Position numbers and translations under genes: made by a program. This document shows, in pieces, positions 1-9,300 of a stretch of 64,000 nucleotides of DNA (its first letter is position 1; every line of letters starts with the position of its first letter). The DNA lies in NCBI RefSeq assembly GCF_001514305.1, contig NZ_KQ949110.1, positions 1-64,000 on the forward strand. Reading direction: 5' to 3'. The notes under the pieces are model-generated. The model saw only the letters and a list, made by a program, of their open reading frames with translations, did no database searches and had not been told where the DNA came from. The stretch is from Streptomyces dysideae (GTDB taxonomy: Bacteria; Actinomycetota; Actinomycetes; Streptomycetales; Streptomycetaceae).

Positions 1-2
1 CT

Positions 3-110
3 AGGCCCTTCCTGCGCGTCACCCGGGAGTACCTCTACACCGACGCCAACCGGCACCTTCGGCTGCGCCCGGCCGGGCGCAGCCTCTTCAGTCGCCTCTC
101 CACGAGGTGA
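3..110 (+). CDS. C-terminal end of an unidentified protein (5' part outside the window)
   Basis: An open frame enters from the left edge and stops at TGA 108-110 after 35 codons, ending in FSRLSTR. The codons have the strong third-position G/C bias of a Streptomyces gene, so this is probably a true 3' end and not a chance frame. The residues (an aromatic stretch REYLYTDANRHLRLRP, then a basic tail) match no family I recognise. No terminator hairpin was obvious directly after it. Confidence 0.4.
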   Translation, partial: RPFLRVTREYLYTDANRHLRLRPAGRSLFSRLSTR

Positions 111-139
111 CGTGACGCGGCCAGAGTTGCGGATTCACG

Positions 140-616
140 TCACCTCACGGCGCATCCTCCCCCGAACCCCGCCGCCGCGCGGTGATATTCGCGGCGATGA
201 CGTGCAACCGCCGGTGATGGCCCCGATGAAGGCGACATGTCTCCCCCTTCCTCAGTGGCGCCCCCTAGCACCGCACCGGCGCCCGCCCCTACGAGGTTTC
301 CGCCCGGACTCCTGGCACGTTCCGAGGGTTCTCCCCTGTCAAGAAAACGAATAGACGGGGCCTGCCCCATGCCGTACGCGGGGTGCGCTCTCTGCGGCTC
401 GAGGGTGTGGCGGGCTGCGGTGCGGGTGACGGTGGTAGGGGCGAAGGCTGCGGCGAGGGTGACGGTGATCGCGGCAAGCGCGGCCGTGAGGACGGCCAGG
501 AGAACCTTCACGTGGCCGGGGTGGTGGAGGGCGGCTGTGATGAGGACGGCCAGGAGCACGGTCGTGGAGGCGGCGGCTGTCCTGGTGCGGATGCGGGTCC
601 GGTGGCTGGGGGTCAT
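140..616 (-). CDS. Possible small membrane protein, unknown
   Basis: A minus-strand frame from ATG 616 encodes about 158 residues. Residues about 15-60 hold two hydrophobic segments (STTVLLAVLITAAL and KVLLAVLTAALAAITVTLAAAF) separated by a short HHPGH turn, as in a two-helix hairpin. After these the chain is Ala/Gly/Pro/Arg-rich and less convincing. A weak purine-rich site (GGAAGA) lies about 11 nt upstream of the ATG. Small hydrophobic proteins of this shape occur on Streptomyces plasmids (Spd-type spread proteins), but no specific family was recognised. The plus-strand frame over the same bases is low-complexity and less likely. Confidence 0.35.
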   Translation of the reverse strand: MTPSHRTRIRTRTAAASTTVLLAVLITAALHHPGHVKVLLAVLTAALAAITVTLAAAFAPTTVTRTAARHTLEPQRAHPAYGMGQAPSIRFLDRGEPSERARSPGGNLVGAGAGAVLGGATEEGGDMSPSSGPSPAVARHRREYHRAAAGFGGGCAVR

Positions 617-936
617 GGCGGGGCTGGTCTTCCTGGGAGTTGGCTGGTGGCAGTGGTGCTGGAGACCAGTGAGCCAGAGGCGCATTTGTGTAGGGAAAGC
701 CACTTCTCGGGGTGAGTAACAAAGAGGCCGTACTCCGGTTGCGATAGGGACGTACGTTCGCAGGTGACCGGCGGGGACCGCCGTCACTCTTGCGGAGGAC
801 GGCGCCGCCACTGATTCGGGATTCGTCGGCATTCGAGCGAAGTTGCAGGTACACGGCTCCGCAACTCCGTACCATGTGCCTGCACTTGACCATCTCGGCC
901 CCTCACCGCACCGCATACAGACCTCATGGAGGCGCG

Positions 937-972
937 ATGTCGTCAGACGGCTCGACCGTGGCGCGCGCTTGA
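937..972 (+). other. Out-of-frame ATG with strong RBS before the VMAP gene; possible GC-tract frameshift
   Basis: ATG 937 follows TGGAGGCGCG, the best ribosome site upstream of the VMAP gene, but its frame closes after 11 codons at TGA 970-972. The tract GCGCGCGC at 961-968 lies between. Removing one GC pair joins the ATG 937 frame to the long downstream frame. Either an upstream short peptide overlaps the VMAP start, or there is a 2-nt slip in the DNA or in the sequence. Confidence 0.45.
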
Positions 973-2396
973 ACGGCCCGGATGCGGTTCTGGACGAACT
1001 GACCCGGATCCTGCTGCGCCTCGACGGCTTCCGGGACGAGCAGACGCGCCGGGTGCTCCTGGAGGAACTGGCGGCGGAGACCGGTGAACAGATCGAGGTC
1101 GGGGGAGCCGATTCTCTCCAGCAGGCGCGCTCCCTGATCCGCCAGTGCACACGGCGGCCCGACGTGATGCCCGTTCTCGTGGACCTGTTGCGCGACTTCC
1201 ACGGAGACATCGCCGAGACGCTGCGCTTTCGTGAGCTGACGCCCCGGCTCGTCTCGCCCCCGCTGCTCACAGGGGACGAGCGCGACGAGTTGCTGAGCAT
1301 GCTTCACCCTCGGGAGAACGACAGCTGGCGCGGCGCCTACGCCTGGGCGGCGCCACTGGTCCCGGAGCGGCCGGAAGACCTTCGGCACGCCCTGGAACTA
1401 CTGGAGGACCTCATCAGTCCGTCCAGGCACGTCCCCCCGCTCGTGCGCTTCGTTCTCGCACTCGCCGATCGTTCGGCGCCACACGACCGTCGGCGCCTGC
1501 GGGAGTGGGCGGACCGGGTCGCCGAACGCCTCGGCGTCCCCGCCGTGCGAGAGGCCGGCCCCACCGTCCCCGACCGCCCTGGGCCACGGGAGAGCGTGAC
1601 CCTGGTCCTGCGTCTCCAGCCCTTTCTGCCGGGGCGTCCGGAGTATCTGCTCTCGGTGTGGCTCGGCCACGGGGACCGGCAGTGGATGCCCCTCGTCCAT
1701 GAGGACGAGCCGCAGCGCCTCGACCAGATCTCGGCCAGGATCGACGATTTCCTCGTCACCGCGCGCGAGTACGACCGTGACGGACCGAGCCGTATCGAGT
1801 TCATGTTGCCCCGCGAACTGATCAACCTGCCCGTGGAGCAATGGCCGGTGTCGGAGTCCGTCAGCGGCCCGGAGCAGCCGCTGGGGTGTCTGTATCCCGT
1901 CGTCGTACGGGACCAGGACCGCCAACGCGATCCCGATGTACGCCGGTTGTGGGAGGCCAAGTGGCGGCGGCTGCGGCACGAACACCTGGACGCCTCGTCG
2001 TCCCTCCTGTTCGACGCCGGGCGCTCGGACGCGGACCGACGCGACCTGGTGCCGCGGATGCAGCCCGCTCTCTGCGTGTTGTTCGCCGGGACGGCGACCT
2101 GGGACGAGCGGGGGAACAGGCTCCAGGAACACCTGGAGGTAGCCCTGGAGTCAGGGGTGCCCATCATGCTGTGGGACCGCAGAGGCGGGATCGAGAGCAC
2201 GCACTTCTTCAGGGAGAGTCTGGCTCCCGAACTGGCCGACGAGAGGGGACGCGCCAGACTTCCGCACACCATCCTGGACTTGCGCAGACGAACCGCGGAG
2301 CTGGACGACACGTACCGGTTCGCCGGCCTCGCTCTGCTCTGGGACGACCCGGAACGCTCCCCGGTTCAGGCCGGAGGGTTCCAAGCACCTATGTGA
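969..2396 (+). CDS. VMAP-type adaptor: N-terminal effector-associated domain, C-terminal VMAP-C domain
   Basis: First gene of a four-gene operon. About 475 residues from TTG 969. Residues 1-90 form a compact helical region (LDELTRILLRLDGFRDEQTR) resembling the effector-associated (EAD2-like) death-like adaptor domains. The C-terminal 250 residues look like the VMAP-C domain, with a beta-rich LVLRLQPF core, EFMLPRELINLPVEQW, and an FAGTATW-DERGN region. In the family (vWA-MoxR-associated proteins) this is the scaffold that links the vWA/MoxR pair to an effector through EAD contacts. The genes that follow encode exactly those partners. The start is uncertain: TTG 969 has no good ribosome site, while ATG 937 has a strong GGAGG but is out of frame (see findings). 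GTG 876 and TTG 843 are in-frame alternatives. Confidence 0.8.
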   Translation: MNGPDAVLDELTRILLRLDGFRDEQTRRVLLEELAAETGEQIEVGGADSLQQARSLIRQCTRRPDVMPVLVDLLRDFHGDIAETLRFRELTPRLVSPPLLTGDERDELLSMLHPRENDSWRGAYAWAAPLVPERPEDLRHALELLEDLISPSRHVPPLVRFVLALADRSAPHDRRRLREWADRVAERLGVPAVREAGPTVPDRPGPRESVTLVLRLQPFLPGRPEYLLSVWLGHGDRQWMPLVHEDEPQRLDQISARIDDFLVTAREYDRDGPSRIEFMLPRELINLPVEQWPVSESVSGPEQPLGCLYPVVVRDQDRQRDPDVRRLWEAKWRRLRHEHLDASSSLLFDAGRSDADRRDLVPRMQPALCVLFAGTATWDERGNRLQEHLEVALESGVPIMLWDRRGGIESTHFFRESLAPELADERGRARLPHTILDLRRRTAELDDTYRFAGLALLWDDPERSPVQAGGFQAPM

Positions 2397-2402
2397 GACC
2401 TC

Positions 2403-3443
2403 ATGAACGAAGGGCAGGCATCGCTGGTGTCGCACGCATGGCACGTCTACCGAGGCACGGGAGTACCGCACGACGGCATCGCGATGCTGCCGGCGCCTCC
2501 GCCGTGGCGCGCCCCCTCGGCGGCGGAGTGGCCGTACGGCCATCCGGCGCCGGACACCCGGCTGCGCGGCGCCGTCTACCAGGTCACGCCGGAGATCGTG
2601 GACGTCGTCAACGCCGCGCTGTACCTGCGACGGCCCCTGCTCGTCACGGGTCCACCAGGCTCGGGCAAGTCCAGCCTCGCGTACCACGTCGCCCACGAGC
2701 TGCGGCTGGGCCATGTGCTGAACTGGCCGATCACCAGCCGCTCCACCCTGCGCGACGGCCTGTACACGTACGACGCGCTGAGCCGCCTCCAGGACGCCAA
2801 CCTGGGAGCGGACGCGACGGCGCCCGCAGATGACTCGGCCTACTTCGACCATCCCGGCCCGGACATCGGCAGATACCTGCAGCTCGGCCCGCTCGGCACC
2901 GCGCTGCTTCCCGGTGGCGTGCCGCGGGTGCTGCTGATCGACGAGATCGACAAGAGCGACCCGGATCTGCCCAACGACCTCCTGAACATCTTCGAAGAGG
3001 GCGAGTTCATCATCCCCGAACTCGCCCGCCTCGACCATCCGGAGGCCAGAGTGCAAGTGTATGACAGCTCACGCGAGCGAGTGCGCGTCCACCAAGGACG
3101 CGTGTGCGCCGACGCGTTCCCCTTCACGGTGCTGACCAGCAACGGCGAGCGGGAGTTCCCTCCGGCGTTCCTGCGCCGCTGTCTGCGTCTCGACCTGCCC
3201 GAGCCCGACATCGAGCTGCTCGTCCGTATCGTCGAGGCGCATCTCGGGCGGGAGGCCGTGGAACGAGGGGCGGCGTTGATCGAGGAGTTCGTCAGGCGCA
3301 GGCCCACGGAGGCCCTCGCCACTGATCAACTGCTCAACGCGGTCTATCTGCTGCTCAGCGGCGGAGATGACGGCCTCCGCGAGGCCCGTGAGGGAGACGG
3401 CGTGCTGCGCACCGTCATGAGGCGGCTGGACCCAGGGTTCTGA
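2403..3443 (+). CDS. MoxR-type AAA+ ATPase
   Basis: Second gene of the operon, starting 6 nt after the VMAP stop, 346 residues. Walker A is GPPGSGKS at about residues 83-90 and Walker B LLIDEIDKSD at about 177-186, followed by the TSNGERE sensor region near 240 and an arginine-finger-like AFLRRCLRLDLP. This is the usual MoxR layout. MoxR ATPases act as ATP-driven remodellers working with a vWA protein. Here the vWA partner is the next gene, overlapping by one base (TGATG at 3441-3445), and the VMAP scaffold precedes it. Acting in the cytoplasm, it would be the switch that licenses the caspase effector. The fold is certain; the pathway role is inferred from context. Confidence 0.9.
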   Translation: MNEGQASLVSHAWHVYRGTGVPHDGIAMLPAPPPWRAPSAAEWPYGHPAPDTRLRGAVYQVTPEIVDVVNAALYLRRPLLVTGPPGSGKSSLAYHVAHELRLGHVLNWPITSRSTLRDGLYTYDALSRLQDANLGADATAPADDSAYFDHPGPDIGRYLQLGPLGTALLPGGVPRVLLIDEIDKSDPDLPNDLLNIFEEGEFIIPELARLDHPEARVQVYDSSRERVRVHQGRVCADAFPFTVLTSNGEREFPPAFLRRCLRLDLPEPDIELLVRIVEAHLGREAVERGAALIEEFVRRRPTEALATDQLLNAVYLLLSGGDDGLREAREGDGVLRTVMRRLDPGF

Positions 3444-6394
3444 TGACCGACGATCTCATCGCCAGACTCCTGACCGACGTCGAGAATCAGCCGACCTGGC
3501 AGGAATTGGCCGACGTCCTGTGGCTGGCGGAACGCCTCTCGCGGGAGTCGGACGGCCGCCCCCATACCTGGGGCTGGGAACGGCCACCGGTGCCGGACAC
3601 CTGGTCCCAGCCGGATTCCGGGCCCCCGGCCGGCCGTACCAAACCACCAGGGGCGGACCCACCGCACGCGGAGCACGTCCAGCTGTACGCGGACGTGCCA
3701 CGGGACGTGGCTTCCGCGTCGGCGCGCCTGGCCCTGCCCGGCGGGCAGGACGGGGTCGGGAACGCGACGCCGGTGCGGCTGCCGACGACGCCCGCACTGC
3801 GCAATGTGCTCGCGTTACGCAGGGCACTGCGCCCCCTGGGAAGCCGTACCCTCCCCGGGCCCGGGCCCGAGCTGCAGTTGGACGAGGAGGCCACCGTGGA
3901 GCGCATCGCCGACACCGGGTTCTGGCTCCCGGTGCTGCGCCCCGCTCCGGTGCGCTGGCTTGACGTCGCCCTGGTCGTCGACGACAGCGTGTCCATGGCC
4001 GTGTGGGACCGCGCGGTACGCGAGTTCCGGGACCTGTTGGACACCGCCGGCGCCTTCCGGTCGGTCCAGGTGTGGTCGCTGCCCTCGGAGGAGTTCCGCT
4101 CGCTCGGGGTCGTCCTGCGGCGTGGACTCCCCGCCCGCGCGTCGACCACGTCGGCCACCTACAGCAGCCCCGGCGAACTCGTCGATCCGACCGGACGGCG
4201 GGTGGTGCTCGTGGTCTCGGACTGCATCAGCCCCTCGTGGTCGGACGGCACGCTGGAACAGTTGCTCCGGCTCTGGGGGCGCAGCGGCCCGGTCGCCATC
4301 GTGCAGCCCCTGCCCCGCAGGATGTGGGAGCGCTGCCCGTTGAATCTACACAAGGTCACATTGCGTTCGCCCGGCCCGGGCGCCGCCAACACCCGGCTCG
4401 TGAAGCCCGGTGCGCCCATGCCCGTACCGGTGCTGTTGCTGGACCCCGACTCGATCGGCCCGTGGGCGTCCCTCACCAGCGGGGAGTCGTCGGTCGTCGA
4501 ATCCCTGGTCACCCTGGTCGGCTCATCGCCCCTGCGGCGGCCGGAGCTCCCGGACGACCCGACTGCGGCGGAACTCTCCCCCACCGAACTAGTGCAGCGG
4601 TTCAGAAACGACGCCAGCCCGGAGGCCTACAACCTGATCGTGTATCTGTCCGCCGTCGCGCTGAGTCCACCCGTGATGCGCATCGTGCAGCATCGGATGC
4701 TGGCCGACCCGCGCCCCTCCCAGCTCGCCGAGATCTATCTCAGCGGCCTTCTGGAACGCACCGAGGACAGCGTCGGCGCACGAGGTGACGACATCGTCTT
4801 CGACTTCCGCCCAGGGGTACGCGCGGAACTCCTCGGCGCGCTCCGCAGCAAGGCCGCACGGCAGATCCTGCAGTACGTCACCGAGTACCTGGAAACCGCG
4901 CACGGCTCTCGGGTCGAGTTCGCCGCACTGCTGCGCAACGACGACGACGCGGTCGCGGAGCTGCGCAGACACCGGCCGTTCGCCGAGGTGTCCGCGCACG
5001 TGCTGCGCCGACTCGACGCAAAGTACGAGACGGTCGCGCGGAGTCTGGAACGCCACCGGATGCCCGGCCTGACGACCGAAGCGGCAGCGGGCGCCCACGA
5101 GGTGTGGGGCGCTGTGCCGCCCCGGCCAGCCGAACTGCTGGACCGTGAGCGGCTGCTGGACGAGCTGCACCGGGCGCTGACAAGCGGTGGGACGGTGCCC
5201 CAGGTCCTGTGTTCGCCGGAGGGCGGGGGTGCCACGGCTGTCGCGGTGGAGTACGCGTACACCCTCGGCTCGGCGTTCGACCTCGTCGTGTGGCTGTCTG
5301 CGGGGTCACCCTCCGTCGGCGGCGCCGACCGGGCCCGCCTCGCCGACGAACTGGCACGGCGGAGCTGGCAGGGAACCGAACCGTCCTGGCTGGTGATCAT
5401 GGACGGCGCGGCAGCCGGAGAGGTACTGCCGGATCTGCCCGGCGGCCGCCGCTCGACGCTGATCACCTCTTCGGTCCCAGACTGGCCCGAGGGGTTCGCC
5501 GTCCACCGCGTGCCCGCGCTGAGGCGCCGCAAGGCCTTCCCACTGGCCCGGCTGCACGCCACGGAGGTGACAGCCTCGCAAGGCCGATACCTCGCGGAGC
5601 GGTTCGGCGGATCTCCCCTCGCGCTGGAGCTGGCGGCCACCTTCCTGGCGGTCACCGGCGAGCTGCCGGAGGCCGGTCCGGAGCGCACCGGGCCGGGCAA
5701 CGGCTCCTCGACGGCGTCCGACCCGGCGGTCGAAGCGTGCCGGATCTCCCTCGACCATGTCCTGCGTACGGAACCGTCCACCCGGGACCTCCTGCACCGG
5801 TTGGCCGTCCTCGCCGCCGGCCCCGTGCCCCTGACACTGCTGGTCGGCCGATCGCAGAAGAAGTCGGGACAGGCCTTCGACCCGGCACTCACCGCGTTGC
5901 GCCGCCTCGCCCTGCTGCGGGGCGGTGAGCCGGGCGGTGAGTACGTCTTCGTCCACCCGGCCGTCCGGCGCGCCTGCCGGGAGCGGTTCCCCGAAGAGGA
6001 GTTGGCCGAGGCCCGCAGGGCGGTGCGCGCCCGGATGGTCGAGTACTACGGCCGCGACGCCCCGGACGTCCCCGCACTGTGGTCCCGGTTCGGCGCGCTG
6101 ACCCGGCATCTGGACCCGGTGGGTGCCCTCGGCGACACGGATGCCTACGTCCGCGAGCTCGTGCTGCGCCAACTGCGGTACCTGCGTGCCTGCGGCGACA
6201 CGACGGGCTGCCGGGTGCTGGGGACGCTCGCTCTGCGGCGGTTGGCCGCCAACTCCGATGCCGGGCATCCCGGTGTGCAGGCGCTGGTGGCGCTGCTCGC
6301 GGACGTGTTGGAGGAGTGCGGTGCCGGGGAGGACGCGGCGGCGCTTCGCGCCGACCCCGTGGACTGGTCGCGGCAGGAGCCGGGCGCGACGTGA
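3443..6394 (+). CDS. vWA domain protein with degenerate NB-ARC-like module (SAV_2336-like N-terminus)
   Basis: Third gene of the operon, 983 residues. Residues about 170-350 form a vWA domain with a MIDAS-like VVDDSVSM motif near 178-185 and a second strand VVLVVSDC. The N-terminal part resembles SAV_2336-type Streptomyces vWA proteins. From about residue 560 a second module follows the NB-ARC plan (LLDRERLLDELHRAL, then QVLCSPEGGG, VAVEYAY, FDLVVWLSAG). Where active STAND ATPases read GGVGKT this protein reads GGGATA, so the P-loop lysine is lost and nucleotide hydrolysis is unlikely. The C-terminus is helical, TPR-like. In ternary systems the vWA subunit pairs with MoxR. The stop overlaps the caspase gene start (GTGA, 6391-6394). 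Confidence 0.85.
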   Translation: MTDDLIARLLTDVENQPTWQELADVLWLAERLSRESDGRPHTWGWERPPVPDTWSQPDSGPPAGRTKPPGADPPHAEHVQLYADVPRDVASASARLALPGGQDGVGNATPVRLPTTPALRNVLALRRALRPLGSRTLPGPGPELQLDEEATVERIADTGFWLPVLRPAPVRWLDVALVVDDSVSMAVWDRAVREFRDLLDTAGAFRSVQVWSLPSEEFRSLGVVLRRGLPARASTTSATYSSPGELVDPTGRRVVLVVSDCISPSWSDGTLEQLLRLWGRSGPVAIVQPLPRRMWERCPLNLHKVTLRSPGPGAANTRLVKPGAPMPVPVLLLDPDSIGPWASLTSGESSVVESLVTLVGSSPLRRPELPDDPTAAELSPTELVQRFRNDASPEAYNLIVYLSAVALSPPVMRIVQHRMLADPRPSQLAEIYLSGLLERTEDSVGARGDDIVFDFRPGVRAELLGALRSKAARQILQYVTEYLETAHGSRVEFAALLRNDDDAVAELRRHRPFAEVSAHVLRRLDAKYETVARSLERHRMPGLTTEAAAGAHEVWGAVPPRPAELLDRERLLDELHRALTSGGTVPQVLCSPEGGGATAVAVEYAYTLGSAFDLVVWLSAGSPSVGGADRARLADELARRSWQGTEPSWLVIMDGAAAGEVLPDLPGGRRSTLITSSVPDWPEGFAVHRVPALRRRKAFPLARLHATEVTASQGRYLAERFGGSPLALELAATFLAVTGELPEAGPERTGPGNGSSTASDPAVEACRISLDHVLRTEPSTRDLLHRLAVLAAGPVPLTLLVGRSQKKSGQAFDPALTALRRLALLRGGEPGGEYVFVHPAVRRACRERFPEEELAEARRAVRARMVEYYGRDAPDVPALWSRFGALTRHLDPVGALGDTDAYVRELVLRQLRYLRACGDTTGCRVLGTLALRRLAANSDAGHPGVQALVALLADVLEECGAGEDAAALRADPVDWSRQEPGAT

Positions 6395-9300
6395 CAGCCA
6401 CCACGGGGGAACCGTCCACGCCCGCCCGGCCGGACGGAGAGCCGCCCCGGCCCCCGGGCGACTCGGCCGACGCGGCACCGGACGTCGAAGCCGTCCGCGG
6501 GGTGCGCCGCCGCGCCCTGAGCATCGGTGTCTCCGGATTCGCGCCCCATCCCGATTTCGGGAGCGAGGACGAGGACGAACCCGATCCCTTTCCCTTCGCC
6601 CTCGACCATGTGACGGCCCTTAAGGAAGCCCTCGAACACGAAGCCTTCGGCTACGTCTGCACCACGCTCACCACCCTCGGCACCGAGATCACCGGCACGG
6701 CCAACGATCCCGGTCCGACGGCGGCCGCGCTCGGTGCCGCGATGCGCGAGGCCCTCATGGAGTCCTCCGGCGACGACGTGCTGATCGTGCACGTACTCAG
6801 TCACGGACTGCCCCGCGCCACCGGGCTGTACGTTCTCGGATCGGACAGCGCGTATCTGCCGGAGACCTCGGTGGACGCGTGGCTGGCGGCGATCGAGGAC
6901 TTCCCGGGCCGTCCGGCCGTACTCTTCCTCCTCGATCTGTGCCACGCGGGGAAGGCAGCCCGGCAGGACTGGCAGCTGCGTTCCCTGGACGGTTCGAACC
7001 GTGCCTGGGTGGTGGCGGCGGCGGGCGAAGCGCAGGTCGCCCTGGACGGACGGTTCACCCGGGCGGTCGCCGAAGTGCTGAACGACATCGCGGAGAAGCG
7101 GATCCAGTACGACGACAGTCGCCCCTTCATCGACTACTACTGGTTCGTCGACGAGGTCCAGGCACGGGTGAATCTCCTTGCCGAAGCCTCCGGCGGTCTG
7201 CGCCAACGGGTCACCGCCGTCGCGGTCGACAGGGCCGCTCCCGACCTTCCCTTCCTGCCCAACCCGTGCCATGACTCCAGCCGGCGCAACCGTGTCCGCA
7301 GCGAGATCGGCGCCGAACTGGGCCATGAGCTGGGCGCGTTCCTGGACGAGGTCGTTGGCCTGGCCCACTTCGCCCGCCACGCCCGCGGCGGGGCGGGCTT
7401 CCCCGAGGTGTCCCGGGCCCAGGACGGCGAAGGCCTGTTCACCGGCCGTGCGGCGGAGACAGCTCTCCTGGCCGACTGGTTGGAGGACGAGACCGCCTCG
7501 CGGATCTGTGTGGTCACGGGCAGCCCGGGAGCCGGCAAGTCGGCGCTCATCGGGGTCCTGCTCTGTGCCGCCCATCCAGAGCTGCGAGCACGGACGAGGC
7601 CGCTGTGGGAGCCACTGGGCCGGTCCGTGACGGTGAGCGCTCCACCGGCCGCCGTGCACGCCCGGCAGCGCACGCTGAGAGAGATCGTCGACGCGGTGGT
7701 CCGGCAACTGGGCCTGAGACCAGCGGCACCGAACGGAGAGGCACCCGCCGACTGGACCGTGGAGGCGTTGATCGACGCGCTCCGCCGACTGACGGGCCCG
7801 CCTCCCGTGGTGATCGTCGACGCACTCGACGAGATGCGGTACCCGCACGAGGCCGTGACGACGCTGCTCCAGCCGCTCGGCACGGCCGTCAGACCCGACG
7901 GCAGACCTGTGTGCCGGCTCCTGCTGGGCGCCCGCGACGAGGAGCCGTTCACGACGCTCGTGGACTCGGCCGCGACATCGGGGGTCCTGGTCGACCTGGA
8001 CGCCACCCGACCCGAGGACCTGGAGACGGACCTGCGGGAGTACATCGTCAAGCTTCTCTCCGTCGCGCTCGGCGACACCATGGCGGACGGTCCCGCCCAG
8101 GAAGCGGTGACCGGGTTCGCCGCCGCCACGGCCAAGGCGATCGCCGGCACCGCGACCGGCCCCTACCTCATGGTGGCGCTGTACACGTCGTACGTACTCC
8201 AGGACTCCGTGCGCCCCCGGCTCGGGGACGCGGCCACGGCCCGGGAGCTCGGCGCCGAGGTACCCCTGACACTCCCCGGGCTCCTCGACCTGAGTTTCGG
8301 TCAGGACCACACCCATCAGTTGCTGCGTCCGGTGCTCGCGGCCCTCTCGTTCGCGCAGGGCGACGGTATGCCGGTGTCGGCGGTGACCGCCGTGGCCCGG
8401 GCGTTCGCGTCCGCCCCCGTGCGGGTGGACGACACCACGGTGGGACAACTCCTGGACGACGTGCGGGCGTTCCTGCGCTCGGTGCCGGACCGGGGCACGA
8501 TGCTGTACGGATTGCTGCACAAGAGCGTCGCGGACGAGCTGCGCAGACACCCCGTCCCCATGGGGACGCAGTTGTCCGACGCCCCCGAGATCCTGGTCTA
8601 CGAGGCATTGCTGGGGGCCTTACGATCGGGCCCGGACGACCGCCCGTCATGGAGTGAGCCGCACAGCTATCAGCTTCGCCACCTGGCCCAGCACGCGGTG
8701 GACGCCGGCCGGTTCGACGAGTTGTGCGGCGACCCCGAGTTCCTGGTGCACGCCGACCCCGACTGGCTCGTGCCCGAGCTGCGGCACGCCGTCTCGGAGC
8801 CGGCGCGCAGTGCGGCCGCCGTCTACCGGACGAGCGCTCATCTGCACCGCCGGGTGGAAGCCGGGCAGCGGCGCCACATCCTGGCCCTCGACGCGGTCCG
8901 GCACGAGGCCCGCACCTTCGCCGACCGGCTCGCCGATCCCGCCCCAGGTACCGGTTCCCTCATGCTCTGGCGTCCCTCCTGGGCGACGGGGGGCCGGATC
9001 AGCGCGGCCCACGCGTTCACCCTCCAAATGCCGGACAACCGGGTGACCGCCCTGGCGGCGACCACGATCGGCGACACACCGTTCGTCGTCACGGGGAGCA
9101 GGAACGGCAGGATCCGGGTGTGGGACACCGGCACGGGGCGACAGCGGGCGTCGTCGGCCCCTCGGTTCGGGGAGGTACAGGCTCTGGTCTGTACGGAGGT
9201 CGAGGGTGCCCCCGTCCTGCTGGGTGCGGGCAGTGGTGGTGCGCTGGCGCTGTGGAATCTGCCCGATCTGACGCCCCGGAGCCTGGCGTTGGAGGGGCAC

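Noticed and set aside
841..866. AGTTGC...GCAACT inverted repeat upstream of the VMAP gene
   Set aside because: Only 6-bp arms with a 14-nt spacer; expected by chance in a window this size.
6145..8550. 801-codon antisense frame across the caspase/NTPase gene
   Set aside because: Shadow frame; Arg/Gly/Pro-rich with no domain, while the sense strand carries catalytic motifs.
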